Shown here: one piece after another, positions 1 to 7,190 of the stretch
How positions within the stretch are numbered: the stretch's first letter is position 1
Layout of the letters: every line of letters begins with the position of its first letter
NCBI GenBank assembly: GCA_947625195.1
Contig: CANQNK010000002.1
Location: 62,001-126,000 of the forward strand
DNA length: 64,000 bases
Direction of reading: 5' to 3'
DNA from: an uncultured Clostridia bacterium
Lineage (GTDB): Bacteria > Bacillota > Clostridia > Oscillospirales > Ruminococcaceae
The notes under the pieces: model-generated
What the model was told of the DNA's origin: nothing
Seen by the model: the letters and a program-made list of their open reading frames with translations, nothing else
The model's database searches: none
Position numbers and translations under genes: made by a program

Positions 1-1292
1 ACGTTTTTCTTGGGTGCTGCAGCAATAACTGCGCCTATTTCCATTCTCTTAGCTGCATATCCGGGGTGATATATCTCGTTTACATGGCCGGTTGCAAGTC
101 CTATCTGGTTTCCGTATGAGGAATATCCCTGAGCCGCACCTACCGTTATTTTTCTCTGCGGAAGTTTTCCGGCGATTGTGTCTTCAAACGGAACCAACGG
201 GTTAGCAGCTCCTGTCACTCTCATCGCCTGATAAACATAGCTTCTTCCCGAAAGAGGGTCTCTTATAGCTCCGCCAAGGCAGGTCGCCGCTCCGCCGAAA
301 GGCTCTATCTCCGTCGGGTGATTGTGCGTCTCGTTTTTAAACATCAAAAGCCAGTCTTCTTCCTCGCCGTTTACATCCACCTTTATGTTGACAGAGCAGG
401 CGTTTATCTCCTCGCTTTCGTCAAGAGCGTCTAAGAGACCGTCTTTTTTAAGCCGCTTTGCTCCGATAACAGCAAGGTCCATAAGCGTCATAGGTTTGTC
501 TTTTCTGCCTAAGTACAATCTGTTTCTCGTCTTTAAGTAATCCTGATAGGTTTTTTCTATGTACGGAGCTTTTATCTGCGCCTCGTCTATAATTGTAAGA
601 AACGTTGTGTGGCGGCAGTGATCCGACCAGTAGGTGTCAATCATTCTTATCTCGGTAACGGTCGGGTTTCTGCCCTCCTCGTCTCTGAAATACGCCTGAC
701 AGAACTTTATGTCGTCAAAGTCCATAGCAAGTCCCATTGAACTTATCAGATCCTTAAGCTCTGAGTCGGATGAATATATAAAGCCTTCAATAGTATCCAC
801 CTTGTCGGGAATCGTATAGTCGGAATCAAGAGTGTCAGGCTTTTCAAGTGAAGCTTCTCTGCTTTCTACCGGATTTATTATATAGTGCTTGATCTTTTCA
901 AGATCCGAGTCGTTTAAATCTCCTTTGAAAATGTGAATTTTCGCACTTCTGACCGTAGGTCTCATTCCGCCTGTCAGCAGGGAAATACACTGTGCGCAGG
1001 AATCTGCTCTTTGATCAAACTGTCCCGGCAGATACTCAACGGCTATTATATGCTCGTCCTCGGTAAGCTTTGGAAGTTCGTAATACACCTTGTCGACGCT
1101 GGGCTCTGAAAACACAACGGGCACAGCCGCATTAAAGCTTTCTTCAGTCAGGCCCTGAGCGTCATAGCGGTTTATTATTCTGACGCTTTCAAGCCCTTTA
1201 AGGCCGAGAACGTTTTTGATGCCGCTTAAAAGAGAGTCTGCTTCTACGGCAAAGCCCTGCTTTTTCTCGGCATAGATTCTATAAACTGACAT
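1..1292 (-). CDS. purL: Phosphoribosylformylglycinamidine synthase (partial, C-terminus outside window)
   Basis: Glutamine-dependent FGAM synthase, the fourth step of de novo purine synthesis. About 430 N-terminal residues are visible; the gene runs off the left edge, so it is cut and not broken. The start MSVYRIYAEKKQGF opens a PurS-like N-terminal region. Near residue 205 is DTYWSDHCRHTTF, the conserved SD/EHCRH linker motif, and near residue 305 is FKNETHNHPTEIEPFGGAAT, the first ATP/FGAR synthetase motif, followed by GGAIRDPLSGRSY. This order matches the long, single-chain PurL. An AAAGGAG-type site lies about 9 bases before the ATG. It follows mtaB by 27 bases on the same strand and is probably co-transcribed, away from the main pur operon at 41-48 kb. 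The frame was read by hand from the reverse complement. Confidence 0.93.
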   Translation of the reverse strand, partial: MSVYRIYAEKKQGFAVEADSLLSGIKNVLGLKGLESVRIINRYDAQGLTEESFNAAVPVVFSEPSVDKVYYELPKLTEDEHIIAVEYLPGQFDQRADSCAQCISLLTGGMRPTVRSAKIHIFKGDLNDSDLEKIKHYIINPVESREASLEKPDTLDSDYTIPDKVDTIEGFIYSSDSELKDLISSMGLAMDFDDIKFCQAYFRDEEGRNPTVTEIRMIDTYWSDHCRHTTFLTIIDEAQIKAPYIEKTYQDYLKTRNRLYLGRKDKPMTLMDLAVIGAKRLKKDGLLDALDESEEINACSVNIKVDVNGEEEDWLLMFKNETHNHPTEIEPFGGAATCLGGAIRDPLSGRSYVYQAMRVTGAANPLVPFEDTIAGKLPQRKITVGAAQGYSSYGNQIGLATGHVNEIYHPGYAAKRMEIGAVIAAAPKKN

Positions 1293-1319
1293 TTGACAAA
1301 ACTCCTTTTCAGCTTGAAT

Positions 1320-2654
1320 TTACATTTCTTCTGTCAAAGAGGCGAAAGCTTTGTCTTCTATTTCGCCAAGACAGTAATCTTCTTTTATATCAACTATTCT
1401 AACATAAAAACTTTTTTTATGCAATTTATTTTCGGGTTTTTTTCGTAAAACTTTTACTTTTGTATAATTGTCGGTGTGTCCGAAATGATATTCGGGTTCA
1501 CACTCGCGCTCAAAAATCACTTTCTGCAAAGTTCCAAGCTGAGTTTTTAAAAATTTTTTATTAAGGCACTGTGCGGTATCTCTCATTATTTGGGCGCGCT
1601 TTTTCTTGACTTGAGCTGAAACCTGCCCGATTGATTTTGCGGCGACGGTACCCTCTCTTTTTGAATAGGGAAAAACGTGTACCGCTGCAAAGCCGATTTT
1701 ATTTACAAATTCAAGCGACGTTATAAAATCCTCATCCGTTTCACCCGGAAATCCTACCATGACATCAGTGGTAATAGCGGCATTTTCAAAGCTTTCCCTT
1801 AGCTTGTTTACAATCGTGGCATATTGCGCCGATGTGTATCTGCGGTTCATAGCCATAAGTGTTTTATCGCAGCCGCTTTGAAGTGAAAGGTGAAAGTGGC
1901 CGCAAAGCTTTTCGCACGACTTAAGCTTGTCTATCTCAGTATCGGTAATAAGCTCCGGCTCCAGTGAGCTTAAGCGTATGCGTTCAATACCGTCAGTGTC
2001 GTTTACAGCGCGCACCGCGTCGGAAAGCGTAAGGGATTTAAGGTCTTTGCCGTAGCAGCACAGATTTATTCCCGTCAAAACGATCTCTTTATGTCCACTG
2101 CTCGCCAGAGCTTTAGCCTCTGTTCTTATATCCTCAATTCTTTTGCTGCGAATATGTCCGCGCGCGTAGGGTATTATGCAGTATGAGCAGTACATATCAC
2201 AGCCGTCCTCAATTTTAAGCTCCGCACGGGTTTTCGATCCGCTTTTTTCTATTGACATCTTTTCAAACCTGTCACTTAAGCCGAAATCTTCTACGCTGAT
2301 CTGCCGCTGCTTGCTCTTTGTGAATTTATCTATCAGATCAAATACCGACAGCTTGTTTTTGGAGCCGAGTATAATGTCTATATAGTTAAGCTCACTCACC
2401 TTATCTTTAAACGCCTGCGAAAAGCAGCCGATTAGTGCGATACAGCAGCCGGGGTTGTTAAGCCTTGCGGATTTTGCGGCATTTTTGCATTTTCTGCCAG
2501 CCTGAGAGGTTACAGCGCAGGAGTTTATTATTACGGCGTCGGCATCTGAAATGTTTGCCGCCTCGCTGTGTCCAAGGCTTTTAGCTCTCTGCCTTATCGC
2601 CTCAAGCTCGTAGGAATTCACCTTGCAGCCGAAATTCATATAGTATAGTTTCAT
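1320..2654 (-). CDS. mtaB: tRNA t6A37 methylthiotransferase MtaB
   Basis: Radical-SAM methylthiotransferase that turns t6A into ms2t6A at position 37 of ANN-decoding tRNAs. Starting at MKLYYMNFGCKVNSYE gives 444 residues with the UPF0004 N-terminal domain (conserved Cys at FGCKVN, INSCAVT and IGCFSQ), then the radical-SAM triad CDMYCSYC, then LSLQSGCDKTL and GFPGETDEDF, and a C-terminal TRAM-like region. The frame stays open 42 codons upstream, but that extension has no family similarity and crosses the predicted promoter. AAGGAT precedes the chosen ATG. MtaB fits better than MiaB or RimO from the N-terminal wording, which is a judgement from memory. It heads a leftward unit with purL. Confidence 0.9.
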   Translation of the reverse strand: MKLYYMNFGCKVNSYELEAIRQRAKSLGHSEAANISDADAVIINSCAVTSQAGRKCKNAAKSARLNNPGCCIALIGCFSQAFKDKVSELNYIDIILGSKNKLSVFDLIDKFTKSKQRQISVEDFGLSDRFEKMSIEKSGSKTRAELKIEDGCDMYCSYCIIPYARGHIRSKRIEDIRTEAKALASSGHKEIVLTGINLCCYGKDLKSLTLSDAVRAVNDTDGIERIRLSSLEPELITDTEIDKLKSCEKLCGHFHLSLQSGCDKTLMAMNRRYTSAQYATIVNKLRESFENAAITTDVMVGFPGETDEDFITSLEFVNKIGFAAVHVFPYSKREGTVAAKSIGQVSAQVKKKRAQIMRDTAQCLNKKFLKTQLGTLQKVIFERECEPEYHFGHTDNYTKVKVLRKKPENKLHKKSFYVRIVDIKEDYCLGEIEDKAFASLTEEM

Positions 2655-2670
2655 TCTGATACAATCCTTA

Positions 2671-2719
2671 TTGTTTTGGTTGAACAAAACAACCTGTTTA
2701 AAGATGTGCAAATTGCACA
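2671..2719 (-). promoter_or_regulatory. Leader inverted repeats before mtaB
   Basis: Just downstream of the predicted mtaB transcription start lie a perfect 15-base palindrome (7+1+7, TGTGCAA-A-TTGCACA, 2705-2719) and a second hairpin (TTGTTTT paired with AAAACAA, about 2671-2692). They could be an operator or leader hairpins. Only the symmetry is seen; the function is inferred. Confidence 0.4.
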
Positions 2720-2751
2720 AAAAATGCCCGGCGGTTTTGTCACTAATAAAT

Positions 2752-2780
2752 AGTATACAACAAATTGGAGTATTTTTCAA
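2752..2780 (-). promoter_or_regulatory. SigA-type promoter for mtaB-purL
   Basis: On the minus strand TTGAAA and TATACT are separated by exactly 17 bases, giving a transcript start about 90 bases before mtaB. The spacing and position are strong. Confidence 0.7.
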
Positions 2781-2799
2781 ATTTTCTACGCAATTAGTG

Positions 2800-2827
2800 T
2801 TGACAAATTTAATAAATATGTTATATT
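2800..2827 (+). promoter_or_regulatory. SigA-type promoter for the HPr-like gene
   Basis: TTGACA at 2800-2805 and TATATT at 2822-2827 with a 16-base spacer. The promoter is back-to-back with that of mtaB. Confidence 0.75.
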
Positions 2828-2832
2828 GTAGT

Positions 2833-2855
2833 TGTAAAGAGAAGTTCTCTTTACA
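2833..2855 (+). promoter_or_regulatory. 5'-end hairpin in the HPr-like leader
   Basis: TGTAAAGAG and CTCTTTACA form a perfect 9-bp stem with a 5-base loop, right at the predicted mRNA 5' end. A second small GC hairpin (GGGGC/GCCCC, 2882-2894) follows before the AGGAGG-type site. A 5'-terminal stem can protect an mRNA from decay; that role is inferred. Confidence 0.5.
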
Positions 2856-2927
2856 GAATTCCTACGGGTCTTCTTCATTTATGGGGCGTCGCCCCGCTGA
2901 TAAAATTTTTCAGAGGAGGAACAAAAT

Positions 2928-3158
2928 ATGGTAAAGGTAAATGTTTTACTCGAGTCAATCGCCGATGTAAAGGAATTCGTAAGCACAGTAACTATGTACG
3001 ACTTTGATGTTGATCTTGTATCAGGAAGGTATGCTGTTGACGCTAAGTCCATCATGGGAATCTTCAGCCTTGATCTTTCCAACAAAATTGAACTTGTCGC
3101 TCATACAGATGACGCTGAAAAGTTCCTTGAGGAAATCAAAAAGTTCATTGTTGACTAA
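2928..3158 (+). CDS. HPr-like protein lacking the phospho-acceptor histidine
   Basis: A 76-residue protein with the HPr fold signature but without PTS phosphotransfer capacity. The region KSIMGIFSLDLS (from K40) matches the regulatory Ser46 segment of HPr and Crh, placing Ser41 at the Ser46 position. Ungapped alignment of the N-terminal part puts SIADVKE opposite the usual GIHARPA, so the active His15 is Ala12 and the following Arg-Pro pair is missing. It cannot therefore carry phosphate between EI and EIIA. By analogy with Bacillus Crh, which lost His15 but keeps Ser46, a regulatory role is possible; this is inference. A strong GGAGG site precedes the ATG, and the gene has its own promoter and terminator. 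Confidence 0.75.
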   Translation: MVKVNVLLESIADVKEFVSTVTMYDFDVDLVSGRYAVDAKSIMGIFSLDLSNKIELVAHTDDAEKFLEEIKKFIVD

Positions 3159-3175
3159 TTGACGTCGAAAATTCT

Positions 3176-3222
3176 AAAACGGTCTGCCGAATGACAGGCT
3201 GTTTTATTTTTGTATTTTTTTT
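3176..3222 (+). terminator. Rho-independent terminator
   Basis: AAAACGGTCTG pairs with CAGGCTGTTTT (one mismatch and one G-U pair) around an 8-base loop, followed by a long T-rich run. It ends the HPr-like transcript. Confidence 0.75.
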
Positions 3223-3279
3223 ATCCCTTTTTCATACTCTTAGATTAGAAAGACAATCGTCAAAAAAGGGGATTTTTAT

Positions 3280-4440
3280 ATGAAACGAATAGTTGCTATT
3301 TTATCTTTTGTTTTGATTTTTACAAACGTACTTTCACTTAACGGTTTTGCAGACGGTATTGCTGTGGCGAAAAACCAAAATGCTCTTTACGTTTCCGCAG
3401 ATAAATACGTTATTATGGAGGCAAAGTCTAAAAGCTTTCTGGCGGGTGTCGGCTCAAACGAAAAGTTTTGCGCGTCTCACTTTACAAAGCTTATGACGCT
3501 TCTCATAGTGTGCGAGAAAATTGACGCAAAAAAGCTTTCCCTTGACGGCAAGGTGACAGTAGGCGAACGGGCTAATGCGCAGCAGGGAACGCAGATATGG
3601 CTCGACAAGGGGGAGGAGATAAAGCTTTCGGAGCTTATAAAGGCTGTTACAATAGGAAACGCAAACGATGCCTGTGTTTGTATGTCAGAGGCGGTAGAGC
3701 CTGATGAAAAAGAGTTTTTACATCTGATGAATGACAAAGCGAAGTCCTTGGGAATGACGGCAACGACCTACGCCGATTGCACAGGCATTTCAAAGGAAAG
3801 TATTACTACCGCACACGATACGGCAATCCTTTGCGCAGAGCTTTTGAAAAAGGAGTATTTAAGGAAATATTTTACTACATGGCGCGATTTTGTTCGTGGC
3901 GGTAAAGCGGAGCTTGTCAATCAGAATACACTTGTTAAAAGCTATAACGGAATAACCGGCTTAAAGGCGTGCGTAAGCGCGGATGGCAGCAACATGATCT
4001 CGGCGAGTGCCGAGAGAGGGGAAATGTCCCTTGTCTGCGTTGCGGTGGGGTGCTCTTCAGATGAGACGAGAGCAGTTGACGCCAAAAATATGCTCGACTA
4101 TGGGTTTTCGCAGTTTCAAATATTTATCCCTGAAGTAGACAAGGCGTTTTTTAAAGACATAAGAATTACACACGGCGAGGAAGACAAGGCGGGCGTTTCG
4201 CTTTCAAAACCACTCAGGCTTGTGATAAAGAGAGGTACCTCATCTGAGATGGAGGTTGACGCTGAAAGAAAGCAAAATATTTCAGCGCCAATGGAAAAAG
4301 GCGGCAAGGTTGGCAATATAACCGTAAAAAACGGTGAAAACACAGTTTTTACGGCAGATTTGGTTCTTGAGAAGAGTGTAAAGCGCCTTAGCTTTTTAGG
4401 CGCATTTAAAAAGCTTATAATCGCCCTGCTGGGAGAATAA
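3280..4440 (+). CDS. DacF-like penicillin-binding protein with substituted catalytic motifs
   Basis: 386 residues: a signal peptide (about residues 1-25), a D-Ala-D-Ala carboxypeptidase (S11/PBP5) domain, a PBP5-like C-terminal beta domain and a hydrophobic, amphipathic tail. The family normally trims peptidoglycan stem peptides outside the membrane. Here all three active-site motifs deviate. The SxxK nucleophile segment reads SHFTKLMT, with His67 where Ser belongs in an ungapped alignment (Lys70 kept). SxN reads N127-A-N. KTG reads I225-T-G. Surrounding family residues (EKFCA, ITGLKA) are intact and the frame is open, so this looks like a maintained pseudo-enzyme, not a decaying gene. A shifted Ser66 nucleophile cannot be excluded. 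RBS AAAAGGGG lies about 9 bases before the ATG. Confidence 0.85.
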   Translation: MKRIVAILSFVLIFTNVLSLNGFADGIAVAKNQNALYVSADKYVIMEAKSKSFLAGVGSNEKFCASHFTKLMTLLIVCEKIDAKKLSLDGKVTVGERANAQQGTQIWLDKGEEIKLSELIKAVTIGNANDACVCMSEAVEPDEKEFLHLMNDKAKSLGMTATTYADCTGISKESITTAHDTAILCAELLKKEYLRKYFTTWRDFVRGGKAELVNQNTLVKSYNGITGLKACVSADGSNMISASAERGEMSLVCVAVGCSSDETRAVDAKNMLDYGFSQFQIFIPEVDKAFFKDIRITHGEEDKAGVSLSKPLRLVIKRGTSSEMEVDAERKQNISAPMEKGGKVGNITVKNGENTVFTADLVLEKSVKRLSFLGAFKKLIIALLGE

Positions 4441-4483
4441 AAGGCAAAATGTGAACAAAATAATAACAATTGCCAAAAAGGAC

Positions 4484-4512
4484 TTGAAAAAAACAGCAGA
4501 TTATAGTATGAT
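4484..4512 (+). promoter_or_regulatory. SigA-type promoter for pgi
   Basis: TTGAAA (4484-4489), a 17-base spacer, then TATGAT (4507-4512), about 45 bases before the pgi start. Confidence 0.65.
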
Positions 4513-4557
4513 AAATAAAGTAAATGACATTGTACTGTTTTGAAAGGATGAACTGAA

Positions 4558-5889
4558 TTGGCTGTAAAATTAAGCACTAAGTACCTTGCGGGAATGGTTT
4601 CGCAGCAAGAGCTTGACGGGGTCAAAGCGCAGGTTTCCGCGGCGCACAACCTTATTGTGTCAAGAAACGGACAGGGAAACGATTTTCTTGGCTGGGTAGA
4701 CCTTCCCGAAAATTACGACAGGGAGGAATTTTCCCGTATAAAAGCGGCTGCCGAAAGGATCAAGAAAATGGCAGACGTGCTTATAGTGATAGGAATAGGC
4801 GGTTCATATCTGGGTGCAAGAGCGGCCATTGAGCTTTTGAAATCGCCATATTACAATAATCTCAAGAAGGACACACCCGACATCTATTTTGTCGGAAACA
4901 GTATAAGTCCAACCTATTTAAACGAAATAATTTCGATATGCGAGGGAAAAGATATATGTGTAAACGTTATATCAAAGTCCGGTACCACCACCGAACCCGC
5001 GCTTGCTTTCAGAGTGTTCAAAAAGCTTGTCGAGGATAAGTACGGAAAGGAAGAGGCGAAAAACAGAATATTCGCTACCACCGACAAGGCAAGAGGTACG
5101 CTTAAGGAGCTTTCCGACAAGGAGGGATATGAGACCTTTGTAATTGCAGACGATATCGGAGGAAGATTTTCTGTACTCACAGCGGTAGGGCTTTTACCGA
5201 TAGCGGTAGCAGGCTGCGATATCGACAAAATAATGCAGGGTGCTAAGTCGGCTATGGACAAGTATTCAAAGGACAATGCAAACGATTGCTATACATATGC
5301 GGCGCTTAGAAATATACTTTACCGCAAGGGTAAGAGTGTTGAGATGCTCGTTTCATATGATCCGAGCTTTACTATGATGGCGGAATGGTTCAAGCAGCTT
5401 TTCGGAGAGAGCGAGGGAAAAGACGGCAAGGGAATATTCCCCGCGTCCGCAACTTTTTCCACCGATCTTCACTCGCTCGGCCAGTTCATTCAGGACGGCT
5501 CAAGGATAATGTTCGAAACGGTTGTTGACGTAAAAACGCCCAAGAAGGATTTCTTTATTGAGGCTGATCCCGACAATCTTGACGGCTTGAACTTCTTGTC
5601 GGAACAGAATATGTCGGTTGTGAACAGAAAGGCTTACGAGGGAACTGTTCTTGCTCACACTGAGGGCGGTGTTCCGAATATCGTGCTTGAGATAGATGCA
5701 CTTGATGAGGAAAATTTCGGAGAGCTTGTATATTTCTTTGAAAAGGCGTGTGCAATATCGGGATATATGCTGGGAGTAAACCCGTTTGATCAGCCGGGAG
5801 TTGAGAGCTACAAGAAAAATATGTTTGCACTTTTGGGAAAGCCCGGCTATGAGGACGCAAAAGCGGCTCTTGAAGCAAAGCTTGAGTAA
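4558..5889 (+). CDS. pgi: Glucose-6-phosphate isomerase
   Basis: Cytoplasmic aldose-ketose isomerase interconverting glucose-6-phosphate and fructose-6-phosphate. 443 residues, the usual length for the Gram-positive short form. Sugar-phosphate-binding motifs are visible: [14 protein letters not shown] near residue 76, [14 protein letters not shown] near 138 and [11 protein letters not shown] near 200, with the active-site stretch [13 protein letters not shown] and the C-terminal [13 protein letters not shown] containing the catalytic Lys region. The start is TTG at 4558, chosen because AAAGGATG sits 7 bases upstream and [10 protein letters not shown] fits the family N-terminus. The gene has its own promoter. 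Function is clear. Confidence 0.97.
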   Translation: MAVKLSTKYLAGMVSQQELDGVKAQVSAAHNLIVSRNGQGNDFLGWVDLPENYDREEFSRIKAAAERIKKMADVLIVIGIGGSYLGARAAIELLKSPYYNNLKKDTPDIYFVGNSISPTYLNEIISICEGKDICVNVISKSGTTTEPALAFRVFKKLVEDKYGKEEAKNRIFATTDKARGTLKELSDKEGYETFVIADDIGGRFSVLTAVGLLPIAVAGCDIDKIMQGAKSAMDKYSKDNANDCYTYAALRNILYRKGKSVEMLVSYDPSFTMMAEWFKQLFGESEGKDGKGIFPASATFSTDLHSLGQFIQDGSRIMFETVVDVKTPKKDFFIEADPDNLDGLNFLSEQNMSVVNRKAYEGTVLAHTEGGVPNIVLEIDALDEENFGELVYFFEKACAISGYMLGVNPFDQPGVESYKKNMFALLGKPGYEDAKAALEAKLE

Positions 5890-5898
5890 CGGCGCAAA

Positions 5899-5910
5899 TA
5901 GGTTAACCTA
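5899..5910. repeat. 12-bp perfect palindrome between pgi and the P-loop gene
   Basis: TAGGTTAACCTA lies just after the pgi stop codon. It is short, so it may be chance; it could be a protein-binding site. Confidence 0.3.
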
Positions 5911-5950
5911 ATAAAATAAAAAGCCATAGAGGCGGAATGGAGCGTAGTTT

Positions 5951-6355
5951 ATGATTAAAATTATCACAGGAAAAAGGGGAACAGGAAAAACAAAGATTTT
6001 GGTGGATAACATCATAGCAGCGGCCGAGAAAGCTACCGGAGATGTAGTCTGCATTGAAAGAGGAATGAAGCTTACCTATGATATTCCTCACAAGGTAAGG
6101 CTTGTTGACGCAGAGGAGTACGGAATCACGGGATACGATACGTTTTACGGATTTATTACGGGAATGCTTGCCGGCAACTATGATATTCAGGAGATTTTTG
6201 TTGACGGAATCTTGAAGATCGGCGGTAGAGACTACGATGCTCTGGGCGCTATGTTTGAAAAGCTTGCAATGGCGGCAAAGGATGTTTCTGTAACTTTTAC
6301 CGTATCCGCTGACATTGAAGACCTTCCCGCCAGAGTGAAGGCATTTATCAAATAA
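5951..6355 (+). CDS. Small P-loop protein of unknown function
   Basis: 134 residues. A Walker A motif opens the protein (G7-K-R-G-T-G-K-T14), followed by a short alpha/beta domain with IFVDGILKIGG around residue 80-95, which could serve as a Walker B-like strand (hydrophobic run ending in Asp). There is no recognisable further domain and the length is much shorter than typical ATPases. GGAG lies 8 bases before the ATG. It sits between pgi and yceD with no promoter of its own that I could find, so read-through from pgi is likely. I do not recognise a named family; nucleotide binding is the only supported property. Confidence 0.75.
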   Translation: MIKIITGKRGTGKTKILVDNIIAAAEKATGDVVCIERGMKLTYDIPHKVRLVDAEEYGITGYDTFYGFITGMLAGNYDIQEIFVDGILKIGGRDYDALGAMFEKLAMAAKDVSVTFTVSADIEDLPARVKAFIK

Positions 6356-6376
6356 CAGAAAAATTTACAAAAACTA

Positions 6377-6405
6377 TTGACAATGCTTGGCCGATTAGTT
6401 ATAAT
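6377..6405 (+). promoter_or_regulatory. Consensus SigA promoter for yceD-rpmF
   Basis: TTGACA (6377-6382), exactly 17 bases, TATAAT (6400-6405): a perfect consensus promoter, as expected for a ribosomal protein unit. Confidence 0.88.
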
Positions 6406-6432
6406 TAAATTTGTGACATTTGAGGTGATGGG

Positions 6433-6891
6433 ATGAAGCTAATGCTTAAAGAGCTGTTTGAGACAGCTTCATCAGAGCGCCGGTTTGATTGCCAGATATC
6501 AGATGTTGAGTCTCGGCTGCCGCTTGGTTTTGCTCTGAATTCGCCGGTGTCGCTGAGCGGTCGCGTATACAACCGCGCGGGGATTGTAACGCTTGAGTAC
6601 AGTCTTTTGGCGCCTATGACGCTGACGTGCGACAGATGTCTTTTGGAGTTTGAGAACGCATTAAGTTATGATTTTTCGCATATTCTTGTTACCGAATTAA
6701 ACGGGGACGCTGATGAGGACGAATATGTTATATGCAAAGATAACGTTCTTGAGCTTGATGAGTTGGCTATTTCTGATTTATTGTTGCAGCTGCCCACAAA
6801 GATTCTTTGCAGGGAAGACTGCCGGGGCCTTTGCAGCAAGTGCGGTCATAATTTAAACGACGGCGATTGCTGTTGCTCTGAAAGTGAATAG
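6433..6891 (+). CDS. yceD: YceD family protein (DUF177), 23S rRNA accumulation
   Basis: 152 residues. The family is needed for normal 23S rRNA accumulation and is nearly always encoded next to rpmF, as here. The diagnostic pieces are CDRCLLEFENAL in the middle and the C-terminal cysteine block CREDCRGLCSKCGHNL, a likely metal site, followed by an acidic-cysteine tail. GAGGTGAT precedes the ATG. The exact molecular role is not established from the sequence. Confidence 0.9.
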   Translation: MKLMLKELFETASSERRFDCQISDVESRLPLGFALNSPVSLSGRVYNRAGIVTLEYSLLAPMTLTCDRCLLEFENALSYDFSHILVTELNGDADEDEYVICKDNVLELDELAISDLLLQLPTKILCREDCRGLCSKCGHNLNDGDCCCSESE

Positions 6892-6936
6892 CCGCAGCAA
6901 TAATTTTTTAAGTAACCCGTAAGGAGGTGCCAAAGA

Positions 6937-7122
6937 ATGGCAGTACCAAAGAGAAAGGTATCCAAGGCAAGAAGAGATAAGAGACGCTCGAATGTCTGGA
7001 AGTTAGATCCGCCGGCGCTTAGCAAGTGCTCGCATTGCGGAGAGCTTATTTCTCCACACAAGGTTTGCAGGAATTGCGGATATTATAAGGGTGTGGAAGT
7101 AATTCACATGGAAGAAGCTTAA
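6937..7122 (+). CDS. rpmF: 50S ribosomal protein L32 (zinc-binding form)
   Basis: 61-residue large-subunit protein. The highly basic N-terminus MAVPKRKVSKARRDKRRS is characteristic. The zinc-ribbon pairs CSHC and CRNC mark the zinc-containing paralogue type; some genomes also carry a cysteine-free copy that is used under zinc limitation, which would be elsewhere. A strong AAGGAGG site lies upstream. It is 45 bases after yceD and followed by a terminator. Confidence 0.97.
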   Translation: MAVPKRKVSKARRDKRRSNVWKLDPPALSKCSHCGELISPHKVCRNCGYYKGVEVIHMEEA

Positions 7123-7133
7123 TAAAGCTTTAT

Positions 7134-7170
7134 GGCAGAGGTGGACGGAATTCATCTCTGCTTTTATTTT
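7134..7170 (+). terminator. Terminator after rpmF
   Basis: GCAGAGGTG pairs with CATCTCTGC (one G-U) around a 9-base loop, then TTTTATTTT. No separate der promoter is obvious, so some read-through is likely. Confidence 0.7.
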
Positions 7171-7190
7171 ACGAAAAAGGGGTGTGCGCT

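Noticed and set aside
1..1292. purL considered as a truncated pseudogene
   Set aside because: It is cut only by the window edge; the visible frame is intact and conserved.
2655..2780. Longer mtaB product starting at 2780
   Set aside because: The extra 42 residues are not family-like and the region carries the predicted promoter and hairpins.
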